This document shows, piece by piece, positions 35,748 to 45,561 of a stretch of DNA of 64,000 nt (position 1 is its first letter; each line of letters starts with the position of its first letter). Below the pieces are notes generated by a model. The model saw nothing but the letters and a program-made list of their open reading frames with translations. It searched no databases and had not been told where the DNA came from. Made by a program: the position numbers and the translations under genes. The stretch is from contig CAYYNP010000011.1 in assembly GCA_964472545.1 (NCBI GenBank), positions 8,001 to 72,000 on the forward strand, read 5' to 3'. Source of the DNA: CAYYNP01 sp964472545. GTDB taxonomy: Bacteria > Planctomycetota > Planctomycetia > Pirellulales > Thermoguttaceae.

Positions 35748-35970
35748 AGGTACGCCACAAAAGAAAAATGGGGATTTCTGAACGATCTGGCCGGTGGCCG
35801 GCCCCAATACCTGTCCATCGTACTAATCATAACGACAACGGTCGTCTATCGGGGGGGCCCGTTGGATGTCGGCGTTATACGGTGTCGGGAGATTGACGCG
35901 CTTGTCAGGGACGGCTAGACTCGCCCGGGCCGATTTCGCCGGCCCTGCCACACTTAAGAAGGAGAGGCCC

Positions 35971-37332
35971 ATGCACAATACGACGGCGCCGATGTCTATC
36001 CGATGCGTTCTAACGTGGTTATCCGTATTGGTGGTTGCTCTGCCGTTAGCAGCCCGCAGCGTATCGGCTCAGGAACAGGCAGACGCAGTGCCGTTCGACT
36101 TCGCTGCGGCCTCGCGCGACGTGCCCAAGCCTCGCGAGATCTGGCCGCACGTAGCCAAACACCTCATTCCCGCCGAGTTCAGAATCCTCTCCGACGAGAT
36201 CGTCACCAGCGACACCGACCCCACCAAGAAGCTCCGCCGGGTCGAGACCCATTTCTACAGCCAGGAATTGGCCGGCAAGAAATGGGGCCACCCGTGCGTG
36301 ATCTTCCTGCCGGAAGACAACCGGGCGAACCTCACGCCCGAGCGTAAGGGCAAGGTGGTGATCGTCGGCACGCCGCCGCGCGACTACTTCTCCGTACACG
36401 TCGACAAGTACGGCGAGCCGATCGCCACGCGGACCGGCTATCCGACGATGGTGCTCTCGAACCCCGGCCGATACCCCGACGGCACCGACATCGAACGCGA
36501 CATCGGCATCCTCAATACGCTACGTCGAGAAACCGGCAAGAACTACTACAACATGAACTGCCAGTTGGCCGTGGTCTACATCCGGGCGCTCGACGTCTTC
36601 CAGGAATTTCTCGGACTGGACAATCTGCACGCGGTCGTCGGCGGACACTCCAAGCGGGGACGCAGCGCGACGGTGGCCGCCGCGATCGATCCCCGCGTGG
36701 CCTCGGTGATCGTGATGGGCAACGAGGGGATCTACGCCACCGACCGCATCCAATGGCACCTCTCGTTCCACCACGCCTTCTTTCAGGAACAAGTCAACGT
36801 GCCGGTCTTCTATCTGGGCGCCACCAACGAAGACGGCTACACGATGTTCAACGTCAACGTCATGCAAGAGCGTCTGAAGCGGCCGATGACCGTCGAGTTG
36901 ATCCCCAACTACTGCCACTCCAACTTCAGCGAGATCCAATACACGGATTTCATGATGTGGGTGGCCCACGTTTTCGACGGCCGGCCGCTGACGCAAATCA
37001 CCGAGGTCGAACACCGCCGCGAGAACAACCGCAGCGTGTTTCGGGCGAAGATCGACGGCGACGCCAAAGTCCAATCCGTCAAAGCCTGGTACGTCTACAG
37101 CGACGACGACGCCTGGCGCGACCTGATGTGGTATCACCTGCTGATGCGCCGCAACGGCGACCACTACGAGGCGGTGCTCTACGGCAAGACGCCCGACGCC
37201 TTCATGGTCGAGGTGGGCGATATCGCGCAGGGTTTCCCCGGCTACGTTTCCAGCCTGCCGCAGAAGCTCACCGACGCCCCGTTGATCGAGCGCCGCTCGC
37301 GGGGGTCGCGTCCGCGGTTGTGGGAGCCGTAG
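35971..37332 (+). CDS. PhoPQ-activated pathogenicity-related family alpha/beta hydrolase
   Basis: 453 residues from the ATG at 35971 (AAGGAGAGG upstream). Signal peptide (VALPLAARSVSA). The alpha/beta hydrolase core has the nucleophile elbow GGHSKRGRSA (Ser in GHSKRG), NEGIYATDRIQWH, and the C-terminal histidine region NYCHSNFSEIQY. The length and order fit the PhoPQ-related (PF10142-type) family, whose substrate is poorly known. Probably periplasmic. No operon partner; 363 nt divergent from the chemoreceptor. Confidence 0.82.
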   Translation: MHNTTAPMSIRCVLTWLSVLVVALPLAARSVSAQEQADAVPFDFAAASRDVPKPREIWPHVAKHLIPAEFRILSDEIVTSDTDPTKKLRRVETHFYSQELAGKKWGHPCVIFLPEDNRANLTPERKGKVVIVGTPPRDYFSVHVDKYGEPIATRTGYPTMVLSNPGRYPDGTDIERDIGILNTLRRETGKNYYNMNCQLAVVYIRALDVFQEFLGLDNLHAVVGGHSKRGRSATVAAAIDPRVASVIVMGNEGIYATDRIQWHLSFHHAFFQEQVNVPVFYLGATNEDGYTMFNVNVMQERLKRPMTVELIPNYCHSNFSEIQYTDFMMWVAHVFDGRPLTQITEVEHRRENNRSVFRAKIDGDAKVQSVKAWYVYSDDDAWRDLMWYHLLMRRNGDHYEAVLYGKTPDAFMVEVGDIAQGFPGYVSSLPQKLTDAPLIERRSRGSRPRLWEP

Positions 37333-37875
37333 CGAGCATTGGATTGCGGGTGACATGCCCTCGTTTGCGTGGGCATGATGCCTGAGTTTCCCGGCATGCC
37401 CACGCAAGCGTGGGCATGGCACCCGGGTCGCGACGACGTTAGATGCCCCCGCTAAAGGTGGGCGTGCATGTGAACGCCGCTGAACTCGCAGGAGTTCAGA
37501 GACCCTCTCCTGCCGGCCTCGGTGCTGAATTCTGGCGAATCCAGCTACCTCCTCCCCGTCGTTACGCAAGACGGCCGAGTCTCCGTATAGCTTAGGCAAG
37601 ACGTGCCGATCAGCCAAGCCCGGGGAAGCATGACGTCTGAGCCGAAGGAATCGAGCCACAACGGTCGATGACGGGATAGACGAACGGCCACCGGCCGACT
37701 AAGCTGGAAGGGTGTTTGGAGTCTGAACATCTCCCGAGGCGTCGGCAACGGCCCCCGCCAGCCCGCTCGTTGACCGAATCGCCTTGGATTACCTTACCGT
37801 TGTCCGGGAAACCCCGTGCCGGTGCCGCGTCGGCGGCCCGGTTCCCGCCCGTTAGCCCGGCAAGCCGGCCGAACT
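37333..37875. repeat. Intergenic region rich in palindromes
   Basis: 543 nt without a gene. Two copies of a GTGGGCATG palindrome: 37354-37377 (imperfect) and 37395-37418 (perfect 11-bp stem CATGCCCACGC, 2-nt loop). A third hairpin is at 37480-37499 (CTGAACTC, loop GCAG). A half repeat near 37528-37546 matches the GTAGCCGAA family at 22031-22098. Confidence 0.75.
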
Positions 37876-40443
37876 ATGAAGCCATCGTTCTTCGCCCGCC
37901 GTAGCTTTACGATCCTGTTGGTCGTGACGTTCTTGCTCTCGTTCATCTGGGCCGGCACGCGCCGTTCGCTGCTGAAGAACCAGAACGACGTGACCAAGTG
38001 GCTGCCGGAAGGCATGCAGGAAACCGAGGACCATCGCTGGTTCCAGAAGCACTTCCCCCACGAGCAATTCGTGCTGATGAGCTGGGAAGGTTGCACGCTG
38101 AACGACAAAGACTCCCGGCTGCAGATGCTCACCAAGAAGCTGATGCCGAAGCCGGGAGAGGTGGCCACCGAGGAGAACCCGCTGTACTTCAAGTCGGTGA
38201 TCACCGGCAGCACGCTGCTGGATGAACTCCTAACCCGCTATCCGGACCTCTCGCGCGACGAGGCCATCAAGCGGCTCAAGGGCTCGCTGATCGGCACCAA
38301 GCTCGGCGACGACGACTACAACACGTGTCTGGTCGTAACGCTCAACGACACCTACCGCGGCAAGGAACTGCAAGCCGTCTTGGAGAAAATCCGCAGCACG
38401 GCCAAGGAGTGCGCCGTCGACGCCGACGAGATCCGCCTCGGCGGGCCGCCGGTCGACAACGCGGCCATCGACTACGAAGGCCAGCGCACGCTGATCCGGT
38501 TGGCCGTGTTGTCGCTGATCGTCGGCCTGGGCATTTCCTGGTTCTGCTTCCGCAGCATCCGCTTGACCTACATCGTCTTCTCCTGCGCGTTGCTTTCCGC
38601 CGGCACGGCGATGGCGATCGTCTATTTCACCGACGGCATCGTCGACGCCATCCTGTTGACGATGCCCTCGCTGGTCTACGTGCTGGCGATCTCGGGCGCG
38701 ATCCATATCGTCAACTACTACCACGACGCCGTCCGCGAGGGTGGACTGCACGCCGCCCCCGACCGCGCGCTGGGCCACGGCTGGAAGCCCTGCACCATCG
38801 CCACGATCACCACGGCCATCGGCCTGGGGTCGTTGTTGGCCAGCGGGCTGGTCCCGATCCGCAACTTCGGGCTCTACTCGGCCCTGGGCGTGTTGGCCAC
38901 GCTGGGGATGATCTTCCTGCTGCTGCCGGCGCTGTTGCACTACTACGGCAAGATGGGCCAGTTGATGCGGGGGTTTGTCGTCCGGGTCGTTCGCGCCCCG
39001 GCACTGATTCGCTACGCCGACGCCCGCGTGGCCGCCACGCCCGGCGCCGGTGGCGGCAACGGCAACGCCGCCAAGGATCTCGGCGACACGATCTTCCTCC
39101 GCTTCTGGCGCCGCATGGGCCACTTCGTCACCCGCCACAACGGCCTGGTTACCGTCGGCTGCCTGCTGATGATGGGCTTCTTCGTCCTGGGCATCACCGG
39201 CTCGAAGCGCTTGGGTATCCCGCAGATTCAGACTTCCGTGAAGCTGATGAAGCTCTTCTCGCCAGAGGCCGAGATCATCGGCCACTACACCTGGCTGGAA
39301 GAGCGCCTCGGGCCGCTGGTGCCGATGGAAGTCGTGGTGCGGGTCGACAACGAGAAGTGCCAACTGAGCATGGTCGACCGCATGCGGCTGACGATGGACG
39401 TGGAGGCTGTGGTCGAGAGCCTCGACGACGTCGGCGGGGCGCTGTCGGCCGCCACCTATGCTCCCCAAGTGCAACGGCGAGGACGCGGCGGCATATTCGG
39501 CCCGTTGGAAGATGCCGAAACCAACAGAATACTGGAAGCGCACCGCCACGAAATGGCCGAGTTCCTAGCCGTAGACAAAGAGGCCAACGAGGAACTCTGG
39601 CGCGTCAGCGCCCGGGTCGAGGCCCTGGGCGACCTCGACTACGGAGAGTTCGTCGACGAGATCAAGGCCAAGGTCGACCCGGTGATCGCGGCCTACAAGG
39701 CACACGGCATCGATGGGATCTCGGTTACCTACACGGGCCTCGTGCCCTTGATCTACAAGGCCCAGCACCAGTTGCTCGCCGGGCTGTTCGATAGCCTGAA
39801 ACTGGCCTTCGTGCTGATCGCCATCGTGATGATCCTGGTGCTGCGCAGCGTTTCGGCGGGCCTGCTGGCGATGATCCCCAACGCCTTTCCCGTGGTGATC
39901 ATCTTCGGCATGATGAGTTGGCTGGGGATCCTGGTCGACGTGGGCTCGATGATGACCGCCAGCGTGGCCCTGGGCGTGGCCGTCGACGACACGATCCACT
40001 ATCTGACCTGGTTCCGCAAGGGGCTGGACGACGGCCTCGACCGCAAGGGGGCCGTGATGTGGGCCTACGAACGCTGCGCCACGGCGATGTCGCAGACCAC
40101 GATCATCGGCGGGCTGGGCCTGGCCATGTTCGCCTTCAGCACGTTCACGCCCACGCAGCGTTTCGGCTACCTGATGCTCACGCTGTTGGCTGCCGCGTTG
40201 GTCGGCGACCTGATCTTCCTGCCGGCGGTCCTCTCCAGCCCCATCGGCCGCTTCTTCCGCACCCGGCGGAAGCCGCCGAAGTCCCGCGATCGGCAAACGC
40301 CGGACGAAACGACGCAGCAAGTGCTCGACGACGCTTTCCAGAGCGAACCGTCGACCGAAACCGACGCCACCGCCCGCCGCGGCACCCCGGTGATCCACGG
40401 CCCCCACCACAGCCCCGCGCGCAGGTCGACGCCAACGCGCTAG
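37876..40443 (+). CDS. RND/MMPL-superfamily exporter
   Basis: 855 residues, two homologous halves. N-terminal helix FTILLVVTFLLSFIWAG, a large extracytoplasmic domain (about 35-200), then a helix bundle (LIRLAVLSLIVGLGISWFCF, VYVLAISGAIHIVNYYHDAV). The second half repeats this: helix near 420, extracytoplasmic domain, and a final bundle (LAMIPNAFPVVIIFGMMSWLG, LGVAVDDTIHYLTWFRKG with the paired Asp). A cytoplasmic tail follows. These are proton-driven exporters of lipids, hopanoids or hydrophobic compounds. The start ATG has only a weak Shine-Dalgarno. Its stop overlaps the stop of the convergent sulfatase gene in CTAG. Confidence 0.9.
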   Translation: MKPSFFARRSFTILLVVTFLLSFIWAGTRRSLLKNQNDVTKWLPEGMQETEDHRWFQKHFPHEQFVLMSWEGCTLNDKDSRLQMLTKKLMPKPGEVATEENPLYFKSVITGSTLLDELLTRYPDLSRDEAIKRLKGSLIGTKLGDDDYNTCLVVTLNDTYRGKELQAVLEKIRSTAKECAVDADEIRLGGPPVDNAAIDYEGQRTLIRLAVLSLIVGLGISWFCFRSIRLTYIVFSCALLSAGTAMAIVYFTDGIVDAILLTMPSLVYVLAISGAIHIVNYYHDAVREGGLHAAPDRALGHGWKPCTIATITTAIGLGSLLASGLVPIRNFGLYSALGVLATLGMIFLLLPALLHYYGKMGQLMRGFVVRVVRAPALIRYADARVAATPGAGGGNGNAAKDLGDTIFLRFWRRMGHFVTRHNGLVTVGCLLMMGFFVLGITGSKRLGIPQIQTSVKLMKLFSPEAEIIGHYTWLEERLGPLVPMEVVVRVDNEKCQLSMVDRMRLTMDVEAVVESLDDVGGALSAATYAPQVQRRGRGGIFGPLEDAETNRILEAHRHEMAEFLAVDKEANEELWRVSARVEALGDLDYGEFVDEIKAKVDPVIAAYKAHGIDGISVTYTGLVPLIYKAQHQLLAGLFDSLKLAFVLIAIVMILVLRSVSAGLLAMIPNAFPVVIIFGMMSWLGILVDVGSMMTASVALGVAVDDTIHYLTWFRKGLDDGLDRKGAVMWAYERCATAMSQTTIIGGLGLAMFAFSTFTPTQRFGYLMLTLLAAALVGDLIFLPAVLSSPIGRFFRTRRKPPKSRDRQTPDETTQQVLDDAFQSEPSTETDATARRGTPVIHGPHHSPARRSTPTR

Positions 40444-41918
40444 CGCTGCGCCTCAAACCCCGTCCGCGGACGATCCCCCACGTCGGCCGGGTCGTCCCTC
40501 AACTCGCGCTGTAACCGAAGCAGTTCCGCCTTCAACTCCGTCACCACTTCACGATACGCCGGATCCGCGTAGACGTTGTTCAACTCATTCGGGTCCTTCG
40601 TCAGGTCGAACAACTCCCACTGATCGATGCCGTCGAAGTGGATCAACTTGTGCGTCATCGTCCGCACGCCTAAGTGCCGCGGCAATTGGAAGTGGGAGAA
40701 GTAGTAGCGATAGTACATCGCACGCCGCCAGTCGCCCGGCGTGTTGCCCTCCAAAAGCGGCAAGAAGCTACGCCCTTGCATCACCTCGGGCACCTTCTGC
40801 CCGACCGCCGCCAAAAGCGTAGCGGCGAAGTCGAGATTTAGCACCATGTCGTGGTTGACGGTGCCCGACGCGACGCGCGAAGGCCAGCGCACCAACAGCG
40901 GCATCCGCAACGCTTCTTCGTACATCAACCGCTTGTCGTAGAGACCGTGCTCGCCGAGAAAGAAACCCTGGTCGGCCGTATAGACGACGATCGTGTTTTC
41001 GGCCAGTCCGGCGGAGTCGAGATAGTCGAGAATCCGCCCCACGTTGTCGTCCACGCCCCGCACGCAACGCAGATAATTCTTGATGTAAAGCTGATACTGG
41101 GCCTTCTTCCGCGCGGCGCCTTGAAGGTGGCCCGTCTCGCGGACGTAGTCGGTGTGATGGCCCCAGCGGCTGCCGATGTATTGCAGTGTGGTACGCAGCG
41201 CATCGCAGCGCGTGGCGTAGTCGTCGAACAGCGTCGCCGGCTCCGGCATCTCGACGTCGGCAAACAACGCATCGTATCGCTCGGCGTGGTCAAACGGGTC
41301 GTGCGGGGCCTTGAAGTGGCAGAACAGCATAAACGGCTTGTCGGCCGGGCGGACGTTCTTCAGGTAGTGCAGCGCCCTGCCCGCCACCACGTCGGACGAG
41401 TGGCCGCGATACGCGGTCGTCTTGCCCCGGCGCACCTGGCCGCTGGGATCTTCGTCGCCGATTTCGACCAGCACCGGGTCGTGATAACGCCCCTGGCCTG
41501 GCAAGATCGAAAAGAAATCAAAGCCTACCGGATTCGAGTGCAGGTGATACTTGCCCACGATCGCCGTGTGATAACCGGCGCTCTGTATGATCTTCGGCAA
41601 CGTCGGCTGGCGTTGATCGAGCGCGGTGAACTTGTAGACGCCGTTGACGTGGGAATACGTGCCGGTGAAGATCACCGCCCGGCTGGGCGTGCAGATCGAG
41701 TTCGTACAGAAGCAGTTGCGAAACAGCATGCCTTCCTTGGCGAGCCGGTCGATCTGCGGCGTCGGGGCCGCGTCGGCGAGGAAACCACGATACGCGCTGA
41801 TCGCCGGAGCCGCGTGATCGTCCGACATGATGAACAGCACGTTCGGCGGCCGCTCGGCCGCGCGGGCGGCGCTCGCGATGAGGGTGCAGAAGAGAAGCAG
41901 CGGGAGGATGCGATACAT
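40440..41918 (-). CDS. Secreted Cys-type sulfatase
   Basis: 492 residues. Signal peptide (LLLFCTLIASAARA). The sulfatase fold has metal-binding Asp in MSDDHA (33-34), the modification motif C76-T-P-S-R that must be converted to formylglycine, GKYHLH, and YTADQGFFLGEHGLYDKRLMYEE. Acts on sulfate esters outside the cytoplasm, probably of polysaccharides. Needs a formylglycine-generating enzyme, which none of the SUMF1 proteins in this window appears able to be. Good Shine-Dalgarno (AGGAGA). Converges with the exporter gene. Confidence 0.93.
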   Translation of the reverse strand: MYRILPLLLFCTLIASAARAAERPPNVLFIMSDDHAAPAISAYRGFLADAAPTPQIDRLAKEGMLFRNCFCTNSICTPSRAVIFTGTYSHVNGVYKFTALDQRQPTLPKIIQSAGYHTAIVGKYHLHSNPVGFDFFSILPGQGRYHDPVLVEIGDEDPSGQVRRGKTTAYRGHSSDVVAGRALHYLKNVRPADKPFMLFCHFKAPHDPFDHAERYDALFADVEMPEPATLFDDYATRCDALRTTLQYIGSRWGHHTDYVRETGHLQGAARKKAQYQLYIKNYLRCVRGVDDNVGRILDYLDSAGLAENTIVVYTADQGFFLGEHGLYDKRLMYEEALRMPLLVRWPSRVASGTVNHDMVLNLDFAATLLAAVGQKVPEVMQGRSFLPLLEGNTPGDWRRAMYYRYYFSHFQLPRHLGVRTMTHKLIHFDGIDQWELFDLTKDPNELNNVYADPAYREVVTELKAELLRLQRELRDDPADVGDRPRTGFEAQR

Positions 41919-42058
41919 GGAGATTCTCCTGGGGTCTGGGGAATCCTCGCATCATAGCCGATTCTCACGAAGGAAGCACGCTATTAGCCGACGGGCTTCG
42001 CGTGAGTGCGTTGCCGAACCGGCGTCTGGAAACACGATGACCATTCGACATGAGAAAT

Positions 42059-42082
42059 GCTCCCAAACCGGAGTTTGGGAGC
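42059..42082. repeat. Palindrome of the CCCAAAC-loop-GTTTGGG family
   Basis: 10-bp stem (GCTCCCAAAC) with CGGA loop, between the SurA-like stop and the sulfatase start. Stem base pairs differ from the 21978 copy in a compensatory way. Confidence 0.75.
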
Positions 42083-42123
42083 AAGGTTGACGAGATAAGA
42101 CGCGGGTAGCGATCCGTCGGCAA

Positions 42124-44034
42124 CTACCGCGGCGTCGCCGGCACGGCAGCCGGGCGGGCGGCGGCCGCCTGTGGCCGGTGGCTGGTGCCGGCCAGATGGT
42201 TGTCGATGCGGGCCGTGTCGAAAAGCTGCTCGAAGAGCTTGGCCATCTCGAGTCGCTGTTTCTTCTCGTAGATGTCTTCGTAGATCTCGCGATAGACCTC
42301 TTCGAGCTTCACGTCGATCGGCTTGGTGTGGCCCAGGCAATAGAGCACGACGAAGCGTTCCTCGATTTGGATCACGCCCGACAGGTCGCCCAGTTTGAGC
42401 GAGAAGGCCTCTTTCTCCAACAGCGGCTCGCCGGCGTGGCGGCGGATCGGCGGGACTTCGCCCCGCAGCGCGCGGACGTTCGGCTCGATCGAATAGCGCT
42501 CGGAAAGCTCGCCGAAGTACTCCGCCGTACGATTGTCGCGGGCCATTTCCCAGACCTCTTGGGCGCGGCGGAAGTTGTTGGTCACCACGGCCAGGCAGCG
42601 CACCCGGGGGCCGTAGTTCGACTCGAACCCCTTGTTGATGTCTTCCTGGGTGACCGTCACGCCGTTGCCCACCAGTTTCTTTAACGCCACCGTCGGCCAG
42701 ACCGAATCGTGGCGGTAGTTCGCGACCGACACGCCCTGACGCTCGGTGACCATGTCGATCCAACCGGCCACGTCCGGCTTGCCGTCTATAAGCGGCAGAG
42801 AGACGGAGGCCGCCCGGGCGATCTCGGCGTCGAGATCTTCGTCGGTGATCGCGATCTTGGCCCGCGCGCAGGCCAGCTCGATCAGCGTGCGGTTGATGGT
42901 CCCTTCGAGCACTTCTTGACCGTGCCGCTTGACGCACTCTTCGGCAAGCTGCGGGAAGTAGATCGGCTGGCCGTTGACCACTGCGGCGATGGGCGGCGAG
43001 CGTTGTGCCAAGGTCGGGTCTTCGTAGTAGGTCCGCACGTTGGATTGCGTCTTGAGTTGCTGGAAGATCTCGGTCCCGGTACGCCGCAGCTTGCCGGCCC
43101 GGATAACTTCCTCGAGCTGCCCTTTGACCTCCGCGAGCTTCACGCCCCGAACGGCCGGCATTTCCGCTTCGCGCTTGAGGATCACGCACTGGCCGCCGGC
43201 TTGAATTACCTGGGAGACTTCGCCGTCCTGCATGTTGAAGGCGGCCAGTTCAATCTGCTGGTAGCGGCTGTGGCGGCGGATCGGCTCGATCAGCCCCTTG
43301 GTGGCGGCGCTGGCGTCTTCGGAATGCTCTTTGGCCAATTCGCCGAAGCTTTCCGGAGCGGCGGCCGCCTGGGCACGAACCGCTGCAGCCTTCTGCGGGT
43401 CCTTCATCAGAATGGCCCGGGCGCGAATCGCCGGTCCGTATTGCGTCTCGTACGCCTCGTTGAGTTCCTGCGGCGTTACCTCCAACTGGGTGCCGGCCAG
43501 CCGGCGCAGCGCCAGCAGCGGCCAGATGATGTCGTGGGCATATTGCGAGGGCGTGATACCGCGTTCCTCTCTCAATAGCTTCTGCCATTGATCGAGCGGC
43601 AGCTTGAACCGTTCGGCCTTGCGTTTGATCTCGGCGTCGACTTCCTCCTGGCTGACGGTGATGTTGTAGCGCTGGCACTCGTGTTCGATCAGCAGCCGAT
43701 TCAGATACAGATCGAGCACCTCCTCGCCATAGTGGTTGAGGCACTCTTGGGCCAGTTGGTTGGCGGAAACCTTATGGCCGTTGACCGTGGCGACGACTTC
43801 GAGCCGCCTGGTCGTGGTCTGCTGGGAAGCCGGAGCCGTCGCAGAGCGGCCGGCCTCAGGGGCCGGCTGGGAAACCTCTTTGCCAAACCCATCGGCGGCT
43901 GCCGGCTGGCTGCCGAAGTAGCTCCGAAGCGCCAAGCTCGCGGCGACCACCGCCACGCCGCCGACGATCATGCCGAGGTATGCCCTGCGCCCTTTGACGC
44001 GAGAAATCAAGCCCGTCCATCGCTTCCCGTTCAT
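42124..44034 (-). CDS. Duplicated SurA/parvulin-like membrane-anchored protein
   Basis: 636 residues. One N-terminal membrane helix (MIVGGVAVVAASLAL), then two tandem copies of a SurA-N plus parvulin unit: residues about 80-310 and 345-590. Aligned starts: VVATVNGHKVSANQLAQECLNHYG and AAVVNGQPIYFPQLAEECVKRHG. The usual parvulin histidine after the first strand is missing: IRARAILM and VRCLAVV instead of xxRHIL. So this is likely a chaperone for secreted proteins with weak or no isomerase activity. Shine-Dalgarno GGAGGAA. Ends in a Pro/Ala-rich tail. Confidence 0.85.
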   Translation of the reverse strand: MNGKRWTGLISRVKGRRAYLGMIVGGVAVVAASLALRSYFGSQPAAADGFGKEVSQPAPEAGRSATAPASQQTTTRRLEVVATVNGHKVSANQLAQECLNHYGEEVLDLYLNRLLIEHECQRYNITVSQEEVDAEIKRKAERFKLPLDQWQKLLREERGITPSQYAHDIIWPLLALRRLAGTQLEVTPQELNEAYETQYGPAIRARAILMKDPQKAAAVRAQAAAAPESFGELAKEHSEDASAATKGLIEPIRRHSRYQQIELAAFNMQDGEVSQVIQAGGQCVILKREAEMPAVRGVKLAEVKGQLEEVIRAGKLRRTGTEIFQQLKTQSNVRTYYEDPTLAQRSPPIAAVVNGQPIYFPQLAEECVKRHGQEVLEGTINRTLIELACARAKIAITDEDLDAEIARAASVSLPLIDGKPDVAGWIDMVTERQGVSVANYRHDSVWPTVALKKLVGNGVTVTQEDINKGFESNYGPRVRCLAVVTNNFRRAQEVWEMARDNRTAEYFGELSERYSIEPNVRALRGEVPPIRRHAGEPLLEKEAFSLKLGDLSGVIQIEERFVVLYCLGHTKPIDVKLEEVYREIYEDIYEKKQRLEMAKLFEQLFDTARIDNHLAGTSHRPQAAAARPAAVPATPR

Positions 44035-44177
44035 CGCGGTTCCTCCGTAAACCGTTGGTTATCAGTCGCTTGCGCACATACGGGTGGCATCCATGCACCG
44101 TAGAGGCGGGGCAAGTATAGGCAGCCACCTTGGCTGGGGCAAGAGCGATTGGGCAGACCGCAGAGTATGAGACGAGT

Positions 44178-44205
44178 GTGTGCCACTGCTCCGCAGAAGC
44201 AGTGG
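44178..44205. repeat. Single arm of the GTGTGCCACTGC repeat
   Basis: Related to both arms at 25260-25336, with C for T in the loop (CTGCTCCGCAG). It lies 32 nt beyond the threonine aldolase stop. Confidence 0.7.
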
Positions 44206-44236
44206 GACCCAGTCTTGCCATTCTCTGAACGAACCG

Positions 44237-45277
44237 CTAGCGACCGCACTCCTCGCGGAGGATCTCGATCGCACGCTCGACGTCGTCGGCGTCGACGTTC
44301 AGGTGGGTCACCGCGCGGATGGCCGACCTGCCGAGAGCCAGCACGTGTAAACCGTGACGCGCCAGCCGCTCGGCGAACGTTTCGGCGGTGGCCCATTGCG
44401 GATCGACACGGAAGAAGAGCAAGTTGGTGTCGGGCATGCCGCGATCGAGGGCAAGATGGTCGATCTTGGTGATCGCCTCGGCCAGACGGCGGGCGTTGGC
44501 GTGGTCCTCGGCCAGACGCTCGACGTGGTTCTCCAAGGCGTATAGGGCGCCTGCGGCGGCGATCCCGGCCTGGCGCATCCCCCCACCGAGTACCTTGCGA
44601 TGACGGCGGGCCTCGTCGATCAACTCTTGGGATCCCACCAGTGCAGAGCCGATCGGCGCTCCGAGCCCCTTGCTGAAGCAGACGCTGACCGTGTCGAAAT
44701 GCCGTGCCCAGCGCGACGCCTCGATACCGCTGGCTATCGCCGCGTTGAACAGCCGGGCACCGTCGAGATGGGTCCGCAGGCCGTTGTCGTGGGCCCAAGC
44801 GCAGATGTCTTCCACGGTTTCGTAGGGCAGCACCCGGCCGCCGCCCCGGTTGTGGGTGTTTTCGAGGCAGACCAGCCGCGTGCGGGGAAAATGGACGTCG
44901 TCCGGGCGGATTAGCCCGTCGAGTTGTTCCGGGCGCAACACGCCACCCTCTCCCTCGATCGGCCTGGGGGCTACCCCGCTGAGTTGCGCATAACCCGCCT
45001 GCTCGTAATAGACGATGTGGCAGTTCGCGTCGCAGATCAACTCGTCGCCCGGCCGACAATGCAGTCGCACACCGATCAGATTCGACATCGTGCCGGAGGC
45101 CACATAGATTGCCGCCTCTTTGCCGAGCATCTCGGCCACGCGCTGTTGAAGGCGATTGACCGTCGGATCGTCGCCAAAGACGTCGTCGCCCACCTCGGCC
45201 TCGGCGATGGCGGCCCGCATGGCAGGGGTGGGCCTGGTGACCGTGTCGCTGCGGAAGTCGAGAAACTGGCGGGGCAT
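44237..45277 (-). CDS. ltaE: Low-specificity L-threonine aldolase
   Basis: 346 residues from the ATG at 45277 (GAAGGA upstream). PLP-dependent fold-type I enzyme splitting threonine or allo-threonine into glycine and acetaldehyde. Landmarks: FRSDTVTRPTPAMR at the start, VGDDVFGDDPTVNRLQ, GTMSN near 62-66, THLDGARLFNAA near 169-180, and the PLP lysine K203 in CFSKGLGAPIGS. Normal length. Cytoplasmic. Divergent from the TonB receptor. Confidence 0.93.
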   Translation of the reverse strand: MPRQFLDFRSDTVTRPTPAMRAAIAEAEVGDDVFGDDPTVNRLQQRVAEMLGKEAAIYVASGTMSNLIGVRLHCRPGDELICDANCHIVYYEQAGYAQLSGVAPRPIEGEGGVLRPEQLDGLIRPDDVHFPRTRLVCLENTHNRGGGRVLPYETVEDICAWAHDNGLRTHLDGARLFNAAIASGIEASRWARHFDTVSVCFSKGLGAPIGSALVGSQELIDEARRHRKVLGGGMRQAGIAAAGALYALENHVERLAEDHANARRLAEAITKIDHLALDRGMPDTNLLFFRVDPQWATAETFAERLARHGLHVLALGRSAIRAVTHLNVDADDVERAIEILREECGR

Positions 45278-45526
45278 TACATAGTCCTTCGTGGGGAGTA
45301 AGAGCAACGGTGGATGCCAATTATCCCGCGGCGAGTTGCGCGTCGCAAGGTCTTACGGATCGGGCATCGCCGGAGTGCATTTTCGCCGAACACTGGCTCC
45401 GCGGGCGACTCGATCGGCGAATTCGGCCGTCGAGTTTGCGCAACCCGCAAAGTCGCGCGGAAACTTGCGTACAACCGGAATAATCGATCAATGGCGTGGA
45501 ATTCGACGGTCCGATACATAGGAAAG

Positions 45527-45544
45527 GATCGATACGATCGATAC
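45527..45544 (+). promoter_or_regulatory. 9-bp direct repeat upstream of the TonB receptor
   Basis: GATCGATAC twice in a row, ending 17 nt before the ATG at 45562. A further CGATAC is at 45512-45517. The repeat could be an operator; no known regulator consensus was matched. Confidence 0.35.
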
Positions 45545-45561
45545 TGTTCGGGGTAAGTCGA

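Larger units (their letters stand above)
35608..35970. other. Intergenic region, 363 nt, divergent genes
   Basis: Holds the chemoreceptor leader with conserved element copy B and a 7-bp hairpin (35668-35687), plus the promoter region of the PhoPQ-related gene (plus strand). Confidence 0.5.

Noticed and set aside
35641..35820. c-di-GMP (GEMM) riboswitch in the chemoreceptor leader
   Set aside because: The hallmark GEMM sequences and the tetraloop-receptor arrangement are absent; only short GAAA-like fragments occur.
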